Shown: positions 1 to 8,813 of the stretch, one piece after another
How positions within the stretch are numbered: the first letter of the stretch is position 1
Layout: every line of letters begins with the position of its first letter
NCBI RefSeq assembly: GCF_030295705.1
Contig: NZ_AP027274.1
Location: 558,001 to 622,000 of the forward strand
DNA from: Polynucleobacter sp. TUM22923
GTDB lineage: Bacteria > Pseudomonadota > Gammaproteobacteria > Burkholderiales > Burkholderiaceae
Length of the DNA: 64,000 nt
Direction of reading: 5' to 3'
Notes under the pieces: generated by a model
Seen by the model: the letters and a program-made list of their open reading frames with translations, nothing else
What the model was told of the DNA's origin: nothing
The model's database searches: none
Position numbers and translations under genes: made by a program

Positions 1-5
1 TCAAC

Positions 6-40
6 TTGACTCCCCTTTGTGATTGTTATAACATTGTTAT
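6..40 (+). promoter_or_regulatory. Probable mazEF promoter with overlapping operator
   Basis: A TTGACT box lies at 6-11 and a TATAAC box at 27-32, with a short 15-base spacer. The inverted repeat ATAAC-ATT-GTTAT (28-40) overlaps the -10 box and ends four bases before the mazE ATG at 45. MazE-type antitoxins usually repress their own operon, so this is a likely operator. The assignment rests on position and symmetry only. Confidence 0.45.
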
Positions 41-44
41 CACT

Positions 45-305
45 ATGAAAAAGCAGCTACATCTTCAAATTCGGCAAATTGGCAACTCTCGTGGGCTAGT
101 CATACCCAAAGTTATTCTCGAGCAAGTGGGCTTTGATGAGGAGGTTGATTTGATAGTTGAAGGTAGCACGCTTATCCTGAGTAAACCTAATAAGAGTCTT
201 CGTGAGGGTTGGGCGGAGCAGGCAAAAGCGATTGCGCAAGCTGGTGATGATGAGCTTCTATTGGGTGACTTTAATAACGATGAAGATGAGGATTGGGTTT
301 GGTAA
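45..305 (+). CDS. mazE: MazE-type antitoxin (AbrB fold)
   Basis: An 86-residue protein that should neutralise the MazF ribonuclease encoded next and repress the operon. Residues 1-45 carry the SpoVT/AbrB swapped-hairpin pattern, including the typical IGNSRGLVIPK stretch. The C-terminal third is highly acidic and ends DEDEDWVW, as expected of the tail that fills the toxin active site. I chose the ATG at 45 rather than one at 6, because 45 begins the conserved domain and the upstream bases form a promoter. The end overlaps mazF by 13 bases, implying translational coupling. The pair looks intact, in contrast to the broken toxin-antitoxin genes near 47-48.7 kb. Confidence 0.9.
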   Translation: MKKQLHLQIRQIGNSRGLVIPKVILEQVGFDEEVDLIVEGSTLILSKPNKSLREGWAEQAKAIAQAGDDELLLGDFNNDEDEDWVW

Positions 306-631
306 AGAGCATTATTTATCAAGGCGATATTTGGCTCATTAAATTAGATCCTACGCAGGGCAGTGAGATTAAAAAGACAAGACCATGTCTAGTAATTTCG
401 CCGCCGGAGCTAAACAACAACTTGAGAACCATACTGGTGGCACCTTTGACTACGAAAGGTAAGACAGCTGATTTTCGAATTTCAGTGACGCATGCGGGAG
501 AGAAAGGATTAATCATGCTTGATCAGATCCGAGTAATAGATAAATCTAGGCTAGTAAAAAAACTTGGGAAGGTCAATCCCAAGACACTCAATACCAGCTT
601 AACTATTTTGCAGAATATGTTCGGGCACTAG
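293..631 (+). CDS. mazF: MazF-type endoribonuclease toxin (PemK/MazF)
   Basis: A 112-residue PemK/MazF-family mRNA interferase. Family features visible are YQGDIWLIKLDPTQGSEI near the N-terminus, KTRPCLVISP with the conserved Arg-Pro, a central VAPLTTK and DQIRVIDKSRL. The size is normal for the family. The start appears to be a TTG at 293 inside the end of mazE; no ATG lies nearby, and a weak start would keep toxin below antitoxin. The stop lies within a hairpin shared with the convergent gamma-glutamyltransferase gene. No truncation or missing motif is seen. Confidence 0.9.
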   Translation: MGLVKSIIYQGDIWLIKLDPTQGSEIKKTRPCLVISPPELNNNLRTILVAPLTTKGKTADFRISVTHAGEKGLIMLDQIRVIDKSRLVKKLGKVNPKTLNTSLTILQNMFGH

Positions 632-649
632 TAGCCCCCGAACATGTTT
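617..649. terminator. Bidirectional hairpin between mazF and ggt
   Basis: ATGTTCGGG (617-625) pairs perfectly with CCCGAACAT (637-645) across an 11-base loop, followed by GTTT. It contains the mazF stop codon and sits against the end of the convergent downstream gene, so it could terminate transcription from both sides. The U-tract is weak. Confidence 0.45.
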
Positions 650-2237
650 AAAACCCGGCAGCCAAGCCATCCCGGCGATGATCGCTACCAGCGATGTACG
701 CAAAATCAGCATCCTCATTAATAAGCGCAATCGCTTGAGCGCTACCAAAATCTAGACTATTAGCAGGCATCACCGTCACGTCATGCCCCATTGCTTTTAA
801 GCCATCAACTACTGAGGTTGGCATAGAGGCTTCTACGGTGAGTTTTCCTACATCGTCAATTCTCCAGCGTGGCGCATCTGAGCATGCTTGGGGATTTAGA
901 TGCTCATCGACAAAACGCATCACAAATTGCAGATGTCCTTGAGGCTGCATATTACCACCCATCACCCCAAATGCCATCGCGGGTTGATTGCCCTTAGTCA
1001 AAAATGCTGGAATGATAGTGTGGAAAGGGCGTTTACCGGGCGCCACTTGATTGGGATGACCATCAACCAAACTAAAGCTCATACCCCGATTATGAAAAGC
1101 AATGCCGCCTGGTGCGACTACACCTGAGCCAAAGCCTTTGAAGTTCGACTGAATATAAGAAATCATCATGCCAGACTCATCTGCAGCGCAAAGGTAAACC
1201 GTACCACCAGAATGGGGATCTCCCGCACCATAACTACCGGCCTGTTGATGATCAATTAAAGCGGCACGACTTGCCAAATAATCTTTCTCTAGCAAGGCGC
1301 TTGCAGGTATCTTCATCGTGCTGGCATCAGAAACATGAGCATAGGCATCGGCAAACGCCATACGCATAGCCTCTACTTGCAAATGAATGCGCTGCGCTGA
1401 GTTTGCAGGGTATTGCTTGGCGTTAGCAGCCTGCAAGATACCTAGGGCTATTTGCGCTGCGATACCAGAGCCATTAGGTGGAATTTCATGAAGGGTATAG
1501 TCACCGTAGTTGGAGGCTAAAGGCTCTACCCATTCAGGTTTGTTCGCAGCAAAATCAGCCATAGTGAAACAGCCGCCAGTGTGTTGAGCAAAGTCAACCA
1601 TGCCTTGCGCTAGGTCACCACGATAAAAAGACTCTCCTTCGGAAGAGGCGATCTCTCGCAGTGTTTTCGCTTGTGCTGGATAGCGCCATATTTGGCCAGC
1701 AGTAGGTGCTTTACCATCGACCAAAAATGATTCTGTAAACCCAGGCTGCATTTTCAGAATCGGGATCGCTTCGCGCCATTGACGTGCAATAACAGGGGAT
1801 ACCGGAAAACCATTCTCCGCATAATCAATTGCACGCTTAAAGAGTTGCGCAAAAGGAAGTTTGCCAAATTGACGGGATAGCTCAATCCAGCCCGCAACCA
1901 TTCCTGGTACGGTGACCGTATTCCAACCGATGAGATCCATGGCAGATTTGCCCTGAAAGAACTCTGGAGTCCAGGCTGCTGGTGCACGACCAGAGGCATT
2001 GAGGCCGTGTAATTTTTTACCATCCCAAATCAGAGCAAAACCATCACCACCCAGGCCATTCATCGTGGGCTCTACAACCGTTAAGGTGATGGCTGTTGCC
2101 AGGGCAGCGTCCACTGCATTGCCACCATTTTGAAGTGCTTCAATACCGGCTTGGGTAGCCAAAGGTTGGGAGCTCGCAACCGTATTCCTGGCTAATACTG
2201 GGGCACGTCCGCCACCGAAAGGAGGAGAAATTAACAT
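648..2237 (-). CDS. ggt: Gamma-glutamyltransferase (Ntn hydrolase)
   Basis: A 529-residue member of the gamma-glutamyltranspeptidase family, which cleaves gamma-glutamyl bonds of glutathione-like substrates after autoprocessing into two chains. Seen in the sequence are the N-terminal GGNAVDAALATA and EPTMNGLGGDGF motifs and the processing site HSGGTVYL, where Thr346 should become the N-terminal nucleophile of the small subunit. Further on, GGIAFHNRG and GVMGGNMQPQGHLQ match the family. No signal peptide is obvious at the N-terminus, so this may be a cytoplasmic YwrD-like branch rather than periplasmic Ggt. It is convergent with mazF. The exact substrate cannot be read from the sequence. Confidence 0.88.
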   Translation of the reverse strand: MLISPPFGGGRAPVLARNTVASSQPLATQAGIEALQNGGNAVDAALATAITLTVVEPTMNGLGGDGFALIWDGKKLHGLNASGRAPAAWTPEFFQGKSAMDLIGWNTVTVPGMVAGWIELSRQFGKLPFAQLFKRAIDYAENGFPVSPVIARQWREAIPILKMQPGFTESFLVDGKAPTAGQIWRYPAQAKTLREIASSEGESFYRGDLAQGMVDFAQHTGGCFTMADFAANKPEWVEPLASNYGDYTLHEIPPNGSGIAAQIALGILQAANAKQYPANSAQRIHLQVEAMRMAFADAYAHVSDASTMKIPASALLEKDYLASRAALIDHQQAGSYGAGDPHSGGTVYLCAADESGMMISYIQSNFKGFGSGVVAPGGIAFHNRGMSFSLVDGHPNQVAPGKRPFHTIIPAFLTKGNQPAMAFGVMGGNMQPQGHLQFVMRFVDEHLNPQACSDAPRWRIDDVGKLTVEASMPTSVVDGLKAMGHDVTVMPANSLDFGSAQAIALINEDADFAYIAGSDHRRDGLAAGF

Positions 2238-2327
2238 AAAGTGTGGATCCGATTTGTTGACATTGATTGCTGTAATTTGCTGATGGTCTTTAAGAATTCT
2301 CTTTAATAGCTACCTTTAGGGGCTCTG

Positions 2328-3317
2328 TTAATCAATTTTAATATTGGCAGCCTTCACAATTTTCTGCCACTTGTCATGTTCTGTTGTGGTGATTTCAGCT
2401 AGACGATCTGCATTGGTAAATTGTGGATGAATACCCTGACCAGCTAATTTAGATTTGAAATCAGGGTTCGTCAAAATTTTCCGAATTTCTCTTTCTAGCC
2501 GCGCGATGACTGCGGGCGGCGTTCCCTTTGGTGCAAAAAAAGCATAAAGATTTTCTACATCAAAGTTTTTCATCCCATCTTGCCCCATCGTGGGTACATT
2601 TGGCATTAAAGGCGAGCGATCAGGCGCAGCGATTGCAATCGGACGTAACTTACCGCTCTGAATATGTGGAAGGGATGCAGTCACGCTATCAAACATCATC
2701 AAGGTATTGCCTGCGATTAAATCAGGCAAGGCAAAGCTACTTCCTTTGTAAGGAATATGGGTACCGGTTGCACCAATACGCTGCATGAACATAGTTGACT
2801 CTAAATGGGAGAGACTGCCATTGCCCTGAGAGGCGTAATTAAAGTCTCCCTTTTTGGATTTAATAAATGCAGTGAGCTCGGCAATATTTTTTGCAGGGAC
2901 TGAGGGGTTGACAACAATGAGGTGAGGAATAGAACCAACCAGTGCGACAGGTACAAAATCTTTACGAAGATCGGCGGGAGGATTTTTAAATAAGGCCTGT
3001 GCAATGCTCTGATTGGTCAGCGCGCTAAACAGCAGCGTGTAGCCATCTGGATTTGCTTTTGCTGCAGCTTGCATTGCAATCATGCCGCCAGCACCAGGCT
3101 TATTTTCAATGACGATGGCTTGACCAAGCGCTTCGCCCAAGGGCGCTCCAATGCTTCTGGCAAATACATCGGTTGAGCCGCCCGCAGGAAATGTCAGCAC
3201 TGCCACAATAGGCTTTTTTGGCCAGTCCGATTCTGGCGCAGCTAAGGTGGCATTAGCTAGCCCTACCAGCAAGGAAAGGCCGAGGAATAGTTTTGCGAGT
3301 GCGGAAGATGTGTTCAT
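2328..3317 (-). CDS. Bug-family tripartite tricarboxylate receptor (periplasmic)
   Basis: A 329-residue secreted solute-binding protein of the Bug/TctC family, very abundant in Burkholderiales. Residues 1-26 form a signal peptide ending near LAAPESDWP. The mature start WPKKPIVAVLTFPAGGSTDVFARS and the ENKPGAGGMIA and SALTNQSIAQALF segments are typical. I chose the ATG at 3317; a TTG four codons upstream (3329) is possible. The gene is alone, with no TctA/TctB membrane genes nearby, as is usual for orphan Bug genes. The ligand is unknown, probably a carboxylate. A second member lies at 50090-51088. Confidence 0.88.
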   Translation of the reverse strand: MNTSSALAKLFLGLSLLVGLANATLAAPESDWPKKPIVAVLTFPAGGSTDVFARSIGAPLGEALGQAIVIENKPGAGGMIAMQAAAKANPDGYTLLFSALTNQSIAQALFKNPPADLRKDFVPVALVGSIPHLIVVNPSVPAKNIAELTAFIKSKKGDFNYASQGNGSLSHLESTMFMQRIGATGTHIPYKGSSFALPDLIAGNTLMMFDSVTASLPHIQSGKLRPIAIAAPDRSPLMPNVPTMGQDGMKNFDVENLYAFFAPKGTPPAVIARLEREIRKILTNPDFKSKLAGQGIHPQFTNADRLAEITTTEHDKWQKIVKAANIKID

Positions 3318-3551
3318 TAGAAAGTCCAATAATTGATGTTGTGGGCTTTTATAAGCTTACCCTTTCAATTATCTGCTTAATTGACTTTTGGGATGCATTT
3401 TGGGTCTTAAGGCCCCTTACTAGTGCATCGATGATGTATGGTTGTGCTTCAGAAAAAAACGTGACGCATAAGCCATTTAATACAGTGCCATTGGTGTCGA
3501 TTTGGTGTTAATTTGGTGCCGACCAAGGGCAATGCTGCTCATTTAAATTCA

Positions 3552-4277
3552 TTAGTTAAACAAGTGATAAATAATCGGAATAGCAACCGCACTAATAATG
3601 CCATTCATGCCCATCGCTAAGCTGGCGTAGCCACCCGCTTCTGGGTGAATGCTAAAAGCGCGAGAGGTGCCGATACCATGAGCTCCAATGCCAATGGCAA
3701 AGCCGCGTTGCCACCAGGCTTTCATTCCTAAAGCGTTCAGAATAAAGGGCGCCAATATTGCGCCAAGGATGCCCGTCGTTACAGCAAAAATAGCCGTTAA
3801 GGTTGGGGAAACCCCAATTCTTTCGGCAATACCCATCGCAATCGGAGCAGTCACGGATTTGGGATACATTGCTCCGGTAATGCTGGCATCAGCGCCTAGC
3901 AATGTGGCGATGCTAATAGCGCTAAAGATGGATACCAATCCGCCGGCAATCAATGAGGCTATTAAAGGTAATGAGCGACCCTGAAGACTATTTAGCCCCC
4001 TGTAAATGGGAATGGCTAAAGAGACGGTAGCCGATCCTAATAAAAAGTGAATAAATTGAGCCCCTTCAAAGTAAGTTGAATAAGGCATTTCTACAAACTG
4101 AATTGAGCTAGCCACAAGAATGATGGCAATGGCTACTGGATTGGCTAAAGGGTTTTGCTTACTTCTTTTATAGATCCACAATCCCAGTTGATAGGCTGCT
4201 AATGTAATAAAGAGTGCAAATAATGGGCTACCTGATAAGTAAACCCAAATCTCAACGATGGAATGTTTTTCGCTCAT
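3552..4277 (-). CDS. LrgB/CidB-family inner-membrane protein
   Basis: A 241-residue polytopic membrane protein with several hydrophobic segments, matching the LrgB family. The phrase FIHFLLGSATVSLAIPIYRGL and the later YPKSVTAPIAMGIAERIG and HGIGTSRAFSIHPEAGGYAS are characteristic. LrgB acts with LrgA in holin-like control of murein hydrolases or in organic-acid transport; which role applies here is not visible. The start codon overlaps the LrgA stop by one base, so the two are translated together. The downstream 220 bases up to the Bug gene hold nothing recognisable. Confidence 0.85.
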   Translation of the reverse strand: MSEKHSIVEIWVYLSGSPLFALFITLAAYQLGLWIYKRSKQNPLANPVAIAIILVASSIQFVEMPYSTYFEGAQFIHFLLGSATVSLAIPIYRGLNSLQGRSLPLIASLIAGGLVSIFSAISIATLLGADASITGAMYPKSVTAPIAMGIAERIGVSPTLTAIFAVTTGILGAILAPFILNALGMKAWWQRGFAIGIGAHGIGTSRAFSIHPEAGGYASLAMGMNGIISAVAIPIIYHLFN

Positions 4278-4627
4278 CAGTCCGCCCCTTCACTTTTGGA
4301 GCTTAAAAAACGGACTGTTATAGCGCTTGTAGCGATCGTCAGAATGACGCTACCTACTAATGCACTCACAATGGCTAAGGCATTCGCCTTTAGTTGTGGC
4401 AAAAATAAAACCACTCCCACTGCAGCTGGAACAAACAATAATCCAAAGTATTGACTAAAACCATCCGCCACCATCGCTAGCTCTGAGTTAACCCCCTTAC
4501 GCAATACTAGCCAAGCTATTAGCAAAACTAAGCCGATTACAGGTCCTGGCAGGGTGGGGAGAGCAAACTTGGAGAGGAGCTCACCCAAGCTTTGGAAGAG
4601 AAGAATTTGTACTAGGCCGGAAATCAT
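4277..4627 (-). CDS. LrgA/CidA-family holin-like protein
   Basis: A 116-residue protein with about four membrane segments, LPTLPGPVIGLVLLIAWL being the family signature. It is the partner of the LrgB-like gene immediately downstream. No LytTR regulator, the usual controller of lrgAB, lies next to it. The start is 141 bases from the divergent molybdoenzyme operon, so the gap must hold both promoters. Length and topology are normal. Confidence 0.85.
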   Translation of the reverse strand: MISGLVQILLFQSLGELLSKFALPTLPGPVIGLVLLIAWLVLRKGVNSELAMVADGFSQYFGLLFVPAAVGVVLFLPQLKANALAIVSALVGSVILTIATSAITVRFLSSKSEGAD

Positions 4628-4768
4628 GAGTCAATACTAATGCCCAGCCCTAATTGCTGCATAGCAATATAAATATTTGTGGGTAATATAACCATATTAA
4701 AAGTAAGCGTTTTATTTGTTAAGTAAATAAGTAAAGCGTTCAGATAAAAAATACTCAGGAGAGCACTA

Positions 4769-5218
4769 ATGGCGGATCTAAATATTAACGGTAAAAAGTA
4801 CAAGGTAGATGTTGATCCTAGTACGCCATTGTTATGGGTTATTCGTGAGCAGGTAGGTTTAACGGGCACCAAATATGGTTGCGGTGTTGGCCAATGTGGC
4901 GCCTGTACAGTTCTCTTTGATGGTGCGGCTATTCGTAGTTGCTCTATTCCAGTGAGTGTTGCTGAAGGTAAAAAAATTGAAACGATTGAGAGCTTAGAAA
5001 AGAATGGCCAACTCTCTAAAGTACAAAAAGCTTGGGTCGACAAGCAAGTTCCCCAGTGCGGTTATTGCCAGTCTGGCATGGTGATGGCAACCACTGCATT
5101 ACTGCGTACTACCCCAAAGCCAACAGATGCGCAAATTGATGCGGCTGTTACCAATATCTGCCGTTGCGGAACCTTTCAACAAGTGCGTGATGCAATTCAT
5201 GCTGTGAGCAAGGCATAA
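4769..5218 (+). CDS. [2Fe-2S] small subunit of an isoquinoline-1-oxidoreductase-type molybdoenzyme
   Basis: A 149-residue electron-transfer subunit of the xanthine oxidase family. Residues 1-75 form a plant-type ferredoxin domain with CGVGQCGAC; residues 76-149 form the helical [2Fe-2S] domain with CGYCQSG and CRCG. Both cluster sets are complete. It should pass electrons from the large subunit encoded 9 bases downstream. The ATG is preceded by a good Shine-Dalgarno AGGAGA. It heads a run of six plus-strand genes that continues into soxXYZA. Closest family by reading is IorA; substrate unknown. Confidence 0.88.
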   Translation: MADLNINGKKYKVDVDPSTPLLWVIREQVGLTGTKYGCGVGQCGACTVLFDGAAIRSCSIPVSVAEGKKIETIESLEKNGQLSKVQKAWVDKQVPQCGYCQSGMVMATTALLRTTPKPTDAQIDAAVTNICRCGTFQQVRDAIHAVSKA

Positions 5219-5227
5219 GGAGCGATC

Positions 5228-7486
5228 ATGACTAAAAATACAACTACATCCAAAACTACATTCACAGCAGCGCCCGATGCCCTTGATTTATCTCGCCGCC
5301 ATTTCGTTGTCGGTGCCAGCGCCATTGGGGCCGGCTTAGCAATCGGCTTTGACTTATCAGTGATGTCTGCTGCCAATGCTGCGGAAGGATCTGGTACAAG
5401 CTCGATGACGCCATTAACCACACCAGAGATTGGTGTTTGGGTGGTGGTTCAGCCGAACGACGATGTTACTGTCCGGATTGTGCGATCAGAGATGGGGCAA
5501 GGAACCATTACGGGTCTAGCTCAAATGGTCGCAGAAGAATTACAGTGTGATTGGAAGAAAGTCAGCTATGACTATCCATCACCAGGCGAGAGTCTCAAAC
5601 GGAAACAGGCTTGGGGTAGTTACTCAACCGGTGGTAGCCGCGGTATTCGTACCTCAGAGCAATATGTGCGTAAGGGTGGCGCAGCTGCCCGCATGATGTT
5701 AATTCAAGCTGCCGCCAATCAGTGGGGTGTTCCAGCCTCTGAGTGTGTGGCTAAAGATAGCGTGATTACCCACACCCCATCCGGTCGTAAAACAACCTTT
5801 GGCAAGGTGTCCATTGCCGCCTCTCAATTAGCAGTGCCAAAAGAGATTGCTCTAAAAGATCCAAAAGAGTGGACGCTCATTGGTAAGTCCGTTAATCGTA
5901 TTGACGGTACATCGGATAAGGTGACGGGTAAGCAGATTTATGCAATTGACTTAAAGTTGCCCGGTATGTTGGTAGCGACGATTCATGAGTCTCCTGTCTT
6001 TGGTGGCAAAGTGAAAAGCTATGACGCTACTAAAGCTTCCAGCATGAAGGGAGTCAAGAAGGTTGTTCAAGTCGGCGACTCAGCAGTAGCAGTTATTGCT
6101 GATACCTTCTGGCAAGCCAAAATGGGCTTAGATGCGGTGAATGTCACTTGGGATAATGGCGCTAATGGCGATGTCAATAGTGCTTCTATCAAAAAGGCGA
6201 TGGTAGAAGGGCTTACTGCGAACGATGCTTTTGTGGGCAACTCCAATGGAGATGCAAAAGAAGCGCTAGCTAAGGCATCGAAAACAATTGAAGCTACTTA
6301 TTTCTATCCTTTCTTAAACCACGCTACGCTTGAGCCACAAACCGCTACTGCAAAGTGGACCACCGATGGTTGTGAAGCATGGGTTCCTACTCAAGATGGT
6401 GAAGCCTCTTTAGCGGCAGTCATTGCTGCATCTGGCTTGCCAGCTGAAAAATGCAATGTGTACAAGGTCAATCTAGGTGGTGGTTTTGGTCGCCGCGGCG
6501 CTTTTCAGGACTATACAACGCAAGCAGTCAACATTGCTAAACAGATGCCAGGCACGCCAATCAAATTGATCTGGACGCGTGAAGAGGATATGACGCAAGG
6601 GCGCTATCACCCAGTAGGGATGTGCAAAATGACGGCATCGATTGATGATAAGAAAAATATCACCGGCCTGAATATGCGTTTATCAGGCCAATCTATCTTG
6701 GCAGCAGTCCGTCCTGCAGTGTTAGCGGCAAACAAGGGTAAAGATCCAGTGGCCTTTCAGGGTTTAGATGAAAAGGGCGAACACGGCATTACCTATAGCT
6801 TTCCTAATTTGATGATTGACCATGCCATGCGCAATACGCACGTGCCTCCAGGATTCTGGCGGGGTGTCAATGTGAACCAAAACGCGATCTTCTTGGAAAC
6901 ATTTATGGATGAGATGGCAGAGGCAACCGGTATGGATGCTGTTGAGTTCCGTCGCAAACATATGGAAAACTTTCCTCGTGCTGTTGCAGTGCTCAACGCG
7001 GTTGCCGATGGTATTGGTTGGACCAAGCCGGCTAAGCCAGGTGTTTTTCGTGGCCTTGCACAGATGCGCTCCTTCGGTAGTTATGTAGCGGCCGCTTGTG
7101 AGTTATCCGTTACGAATGGCAATGAGGTGAAAATTCATCGTATCGTGGCTGCTACTGATCCAGGTTATGTAGTAAATCCAGCTCAGGTAGAGCGTCAAGT
7201 ATCTGGCTCATTTGTTTATGGTCTGTCGGCTCTTTTTGAGGAAGAAATTACGATTGATAAAGGTGCCGTCGTTCAGAAGAACTTTGACACTTTCAATTCG
7301 ATTCGTCTGTATCAAATGCCTAAAGTAGAAACCATCATTATTCAAGGTGGCGGTAAAGAGTGGGGCGGCGTAGGTGAGCCAACCATTGCAGTTGCTGCTC
7401 CTGCGGTATTAAATGCGATATACCGCGCTACTGGCAAACGTTTGCGAGATGTGCCGTTGAAAAATAGTGGCATGAAGCTGGTTTGA
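5228..7486 (+). CDS. Molybdopterin-binding large subunit, isoquinoline-1-oxidoreductase (IorB) type
   Basis: A 752-residue molybdenum hydroxylase large subunit. Residues 20-50 read LSRRHFVVGASAIGAGL, a twin-arginine signal, so the enzyme is probably exported folded with its small subunit and acts in the periplasm. The cofactor-binding phrase GGGFGRRGAFQDY and the C-terminal GGVGEPTIAVAAPAV, with the catalytic Glu of the GVGE motif, are present. Members oxidise aldehydes or N-heterocycles and donate to cytochrome c rather than NAD. The link to the sox genes 32 bases downstream is the odd point: it could supply electrons to, or share acceptors with, the Sox cytochromes. Substrate cannot be inferred from the sequence. 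Confidence 0.88.
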   Translation: MTKNTTTSKTTFTAAPDALDLSRRHFVVGASAIGAGLAIGFDLSVMSAANAAEGSGTSSMTPLTTPEIGVWVVVQPNDDVTVRIVRSEMGQGTITGLAQMVAEELQCDWKKVSYDYPSPGESLKRKQAWGSYSTGGSRGIRTSEQYVRKGGAAARMMLIQAAANQWGVPASECVAKDSVITHTPSGRKTTFGKVSIAASQLAVPKEIALKDPKEWTLIGKSVNRIDGTSDKVTGKQIYAIDLKLPGMLVATIHESPVFGGKVKSYDATKASSMKGVKKVVQVGDSAVAVIADTFWQAKMGLDAVNVTWDNGANGDVNSASIKKAMVEGLTANDAFVGNSNGDAKEALAKASKTIEATYFYPFLNHATLEPQTATAKWTTDGCEAWVPTQDGEASLAAVIAASGLPAEKCNVYKVNLGGGFGRRGAFQDYTTQAVNIAKQMPGTPIKLIWTREEDMTQGRYHPVGMCKMTASIDDKKNITGLNMRLSGQSILAAVRPAVLAANKGKDPVAFQGLDEKGEHGITYSFPNLMIDHAMRNTHVPPGFWRGVNVNQNAIFLETFMDEMAEATGMDAVEFRRKHMENFPRAVAVLNAVADGIGWTKPAKPGVFRGLAQMRSFGSYVAAACELSVTNGNEVKIHRIVAATDPGYVVNPAQVERQVSGSFVYGLSALFEEEITIDKGAVVQKNFDTFNSIRLYQMPKVETIIIQGGGKEWGGVGEPTIAVAAPAVLNAIYRATGKRLRDVPLKNSGMKLV

Positions 7487-7517
7487 GTCTGAAAGATTGG
7501 TGAAAGAGGCAGGCGGA

Positions 7518-7970
7518 ATGAGGGGAGCACTAGCAGCGGTCACGCTAGTGCTATTCATGTGTTTACTGCCTGATTCAGTCCAATCTCAAACTTGGGAAGG
7601 GGATTCCATCGTGAGCCCCCTAACTACTTCGCCAGGCGATGCAAGTAGAGGACGAGCAATCGTAGTCAGTCGTCAAACGGTTTTGTGCCTCTTGTGTCAT
7701 AACGGCCCTTTTCCGGAAGAGCGCTTTCAGGGAAACTTAGCGCCAGAGTTAGGGGTCAGTGTAGGGCGATACAGTGCGGCGCAACTGCGGGCTCGGATTG
7801 TCGATTCCTCAAGGTTTAATCTGGGGACCATCATGCCGGCGTATTACCGTACCGAGGGTTTGAACCGTGTTGCCCCAAAGTTTGTAAATCAGCCGATCTT
7901 AAGTGCCCAAGAGATCGAAGATGTTGTTGCTTTTTTAGTGGGCATGAACACAAAACCAAGTACACAATAA
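7518..7970 (+). CDS. soxX: SoxX, monohaem c-type cytochrome of the thiosulfate-oxidising complex
   Basis: A 150-residue secreted cytochrome c. The ATG at 7518 has an AGGCGGA ribosome site and opens a signal peptide of about 23 residues. The haem site is C57-L-L-C60-H61, and the distal Met lies in GTIMPAYYR. The C-terminal block TEGLNRVAPKF followed by LSAQEIEDVVAFL is the SoxX hallmark. SoxX pairs with SoxA to couple thiosulfate oxidatively to the SoxY cysteine in the periplasm. An upstream TTG (7497) would extend the reading frame but lacks a signal-peptide rationale. Confidence 0.92.
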   Translation: MRGALAAVTLVLFMCLLPDSVQSQTWEGDSIVSPLTTSPGDASRGRAIVVSRQTVLCLLCHNGPFPEERFQGNLAPELGVSVGRYSAAQLRARIVDSSRFNLGTIMPAYYRTEGLNRVAPKFVNQPILSAQEIEDVVAFLVGMNTKPSTQ

Positions 7971-7986
7971 AATCATCACCTACGGG

Positions 7987-8487
7987 ATGCTCAAAATTAA
8001 TATCACTCGCTACCAACAAAATTATTCCTCACTCAATGTTAGGCGCCGATGGTATTTGTCGGCACTCGGTATGCTGGGTATAGCGAGCTATCTAAGACCA
8101 TCCCTTGCGCTAGCTAGTGCATCGGAGGCAATGGAGGCGATGACCAAGATTGTTGGAGCCAATCGAATTGAGGATGGGCGCGTAAAGCTGGTTATTCCCC
8201 CATTGGTCGAAAACGGTAATTTGGTAGTGCTTAAAGTCAATATTGAGAGCCCCATGACTGAGAATAATTATGTCAAGGTGGTTCATGTGATTGCGGAGGG
8301 CAATCCACTGCCAAATATCTTTAGTGCTTTCTTCACACCACGCTCTGGGCGTGCAGAAGTCACTACCCGTGTCCGATTGGCGGATTCACAGCGGGTTTGG
8401 GCTATCGCGCAAATGAGCGATGGTAGTTTTTGGCGTGGTCATGCCGATACTTTAGTGACCCTATCTGCTTGCACGGAGATGATATGA
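7987..8487 (+). CDS. soxY: SoxY-like sulfur carrier with an atypical C-terminus
   Basis: A 166-residue protein with a twin-arginine-like leader (VRRRWYLSALGMLGIA) followed by a SoxY immunoglobulin-like domain. KLVIPPLVENGNLVVLKVNIESPM and the HVIAEGNPLPNIFSAFFTP stretch are family features. SoxY carries the substrate on a cysteine of a swinging GGCGG tail. Here the protein ends TLSACTEMI, so one cysteine (Cys162) is near the end but none of the flanking glycines exist. The stop overlaps the soxZ start (ATGA). Function as a carrier is therefore plausible but unproven. Confidence 0.85.
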   Translation: MLKINITRYQQNYSSLNVRRRWYLSALGMLGIASYLRPSLALASASEAMEAMTKIVGANRIEDGRVKLVIPPLVENGNLVVLKVNIESPMTENNYVKVVHVIAEGNPLPNIFSAFFTPRSGRAEVTTRVRLADSQRVWAIAQMSDGSFWRGHADTLVTLSACTEMI

Positions 8488-8813
8488 GTAAGACATCTCG
8501 AACCCTAATTACGATGCCTAGTCAGGCAAAGAAAAATGCGATTATTGAGATCCGCGCCATTGTGCAACATGATATGGAAACTGGCTTTCGATATACCGAA
8601 GAGGGTAAGTTAATTCCTCGGGACATCATTCGCTTATTTACTTGCCAATACAACGGCCAAGAAGTGTTTAGGGCTGATTTTTACCAAGGTATCGGTGCAA
8701 ATCCCTTGATCATTTTTACTACGGTGGCAGTAGCCTCTGGCAAGTTGGAGTTTAAGTGGGTTGGGGACAACGGCTACGAAGCAATCAATCAAGCGCAAAT
8801 TACGGTATTGTGA
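8484..8813 (+). CDS. soxZ: SoxZ, partner of the SoxY sulfur carrier
   Basis: A 109-residue protein without a signal peptide, as expected because SoxZ is exported in complex with SoxY. The ATG at 8484 overlaps the soxY stop, which decides the start against a longer upstream frame. The family phrases HDMETGFRYTEEGKLIPRDII, split here across residues 32-52, and FRADFYQGIGANPLI are evident. Length is normal. The stop overlaps the soxA GTG start, so the translation of soxY, soxZ and soxA is probably coupled. Confidence 0.92.
   Translation: MSKTSRTLITMPSQAKKNAIIEIRAIVQHDMETGFRYTEEGKLIPRDIIRLFTCQYNGQEVFRADFYQGIGANPLIIFTTVAVASGKLEFKWVGDNGYEAINQAQITVL

Noticed and set aside
4624..5043. 139-residue minus-strand frame over the [2Fe-2S] subunit gene
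   Set aside because: It overlaps a strong conserved gene on the plus strand and has no recognisable feature.
5228..7486. Large molybdoprotein considered as SoxC
   Set aside because: SoxC belongs to the sulfite oxidase family; this protein has xanthine-oxidase-family motifs (GGGFGRRG, GVGE) and a [2Fe-2S] small subunit.
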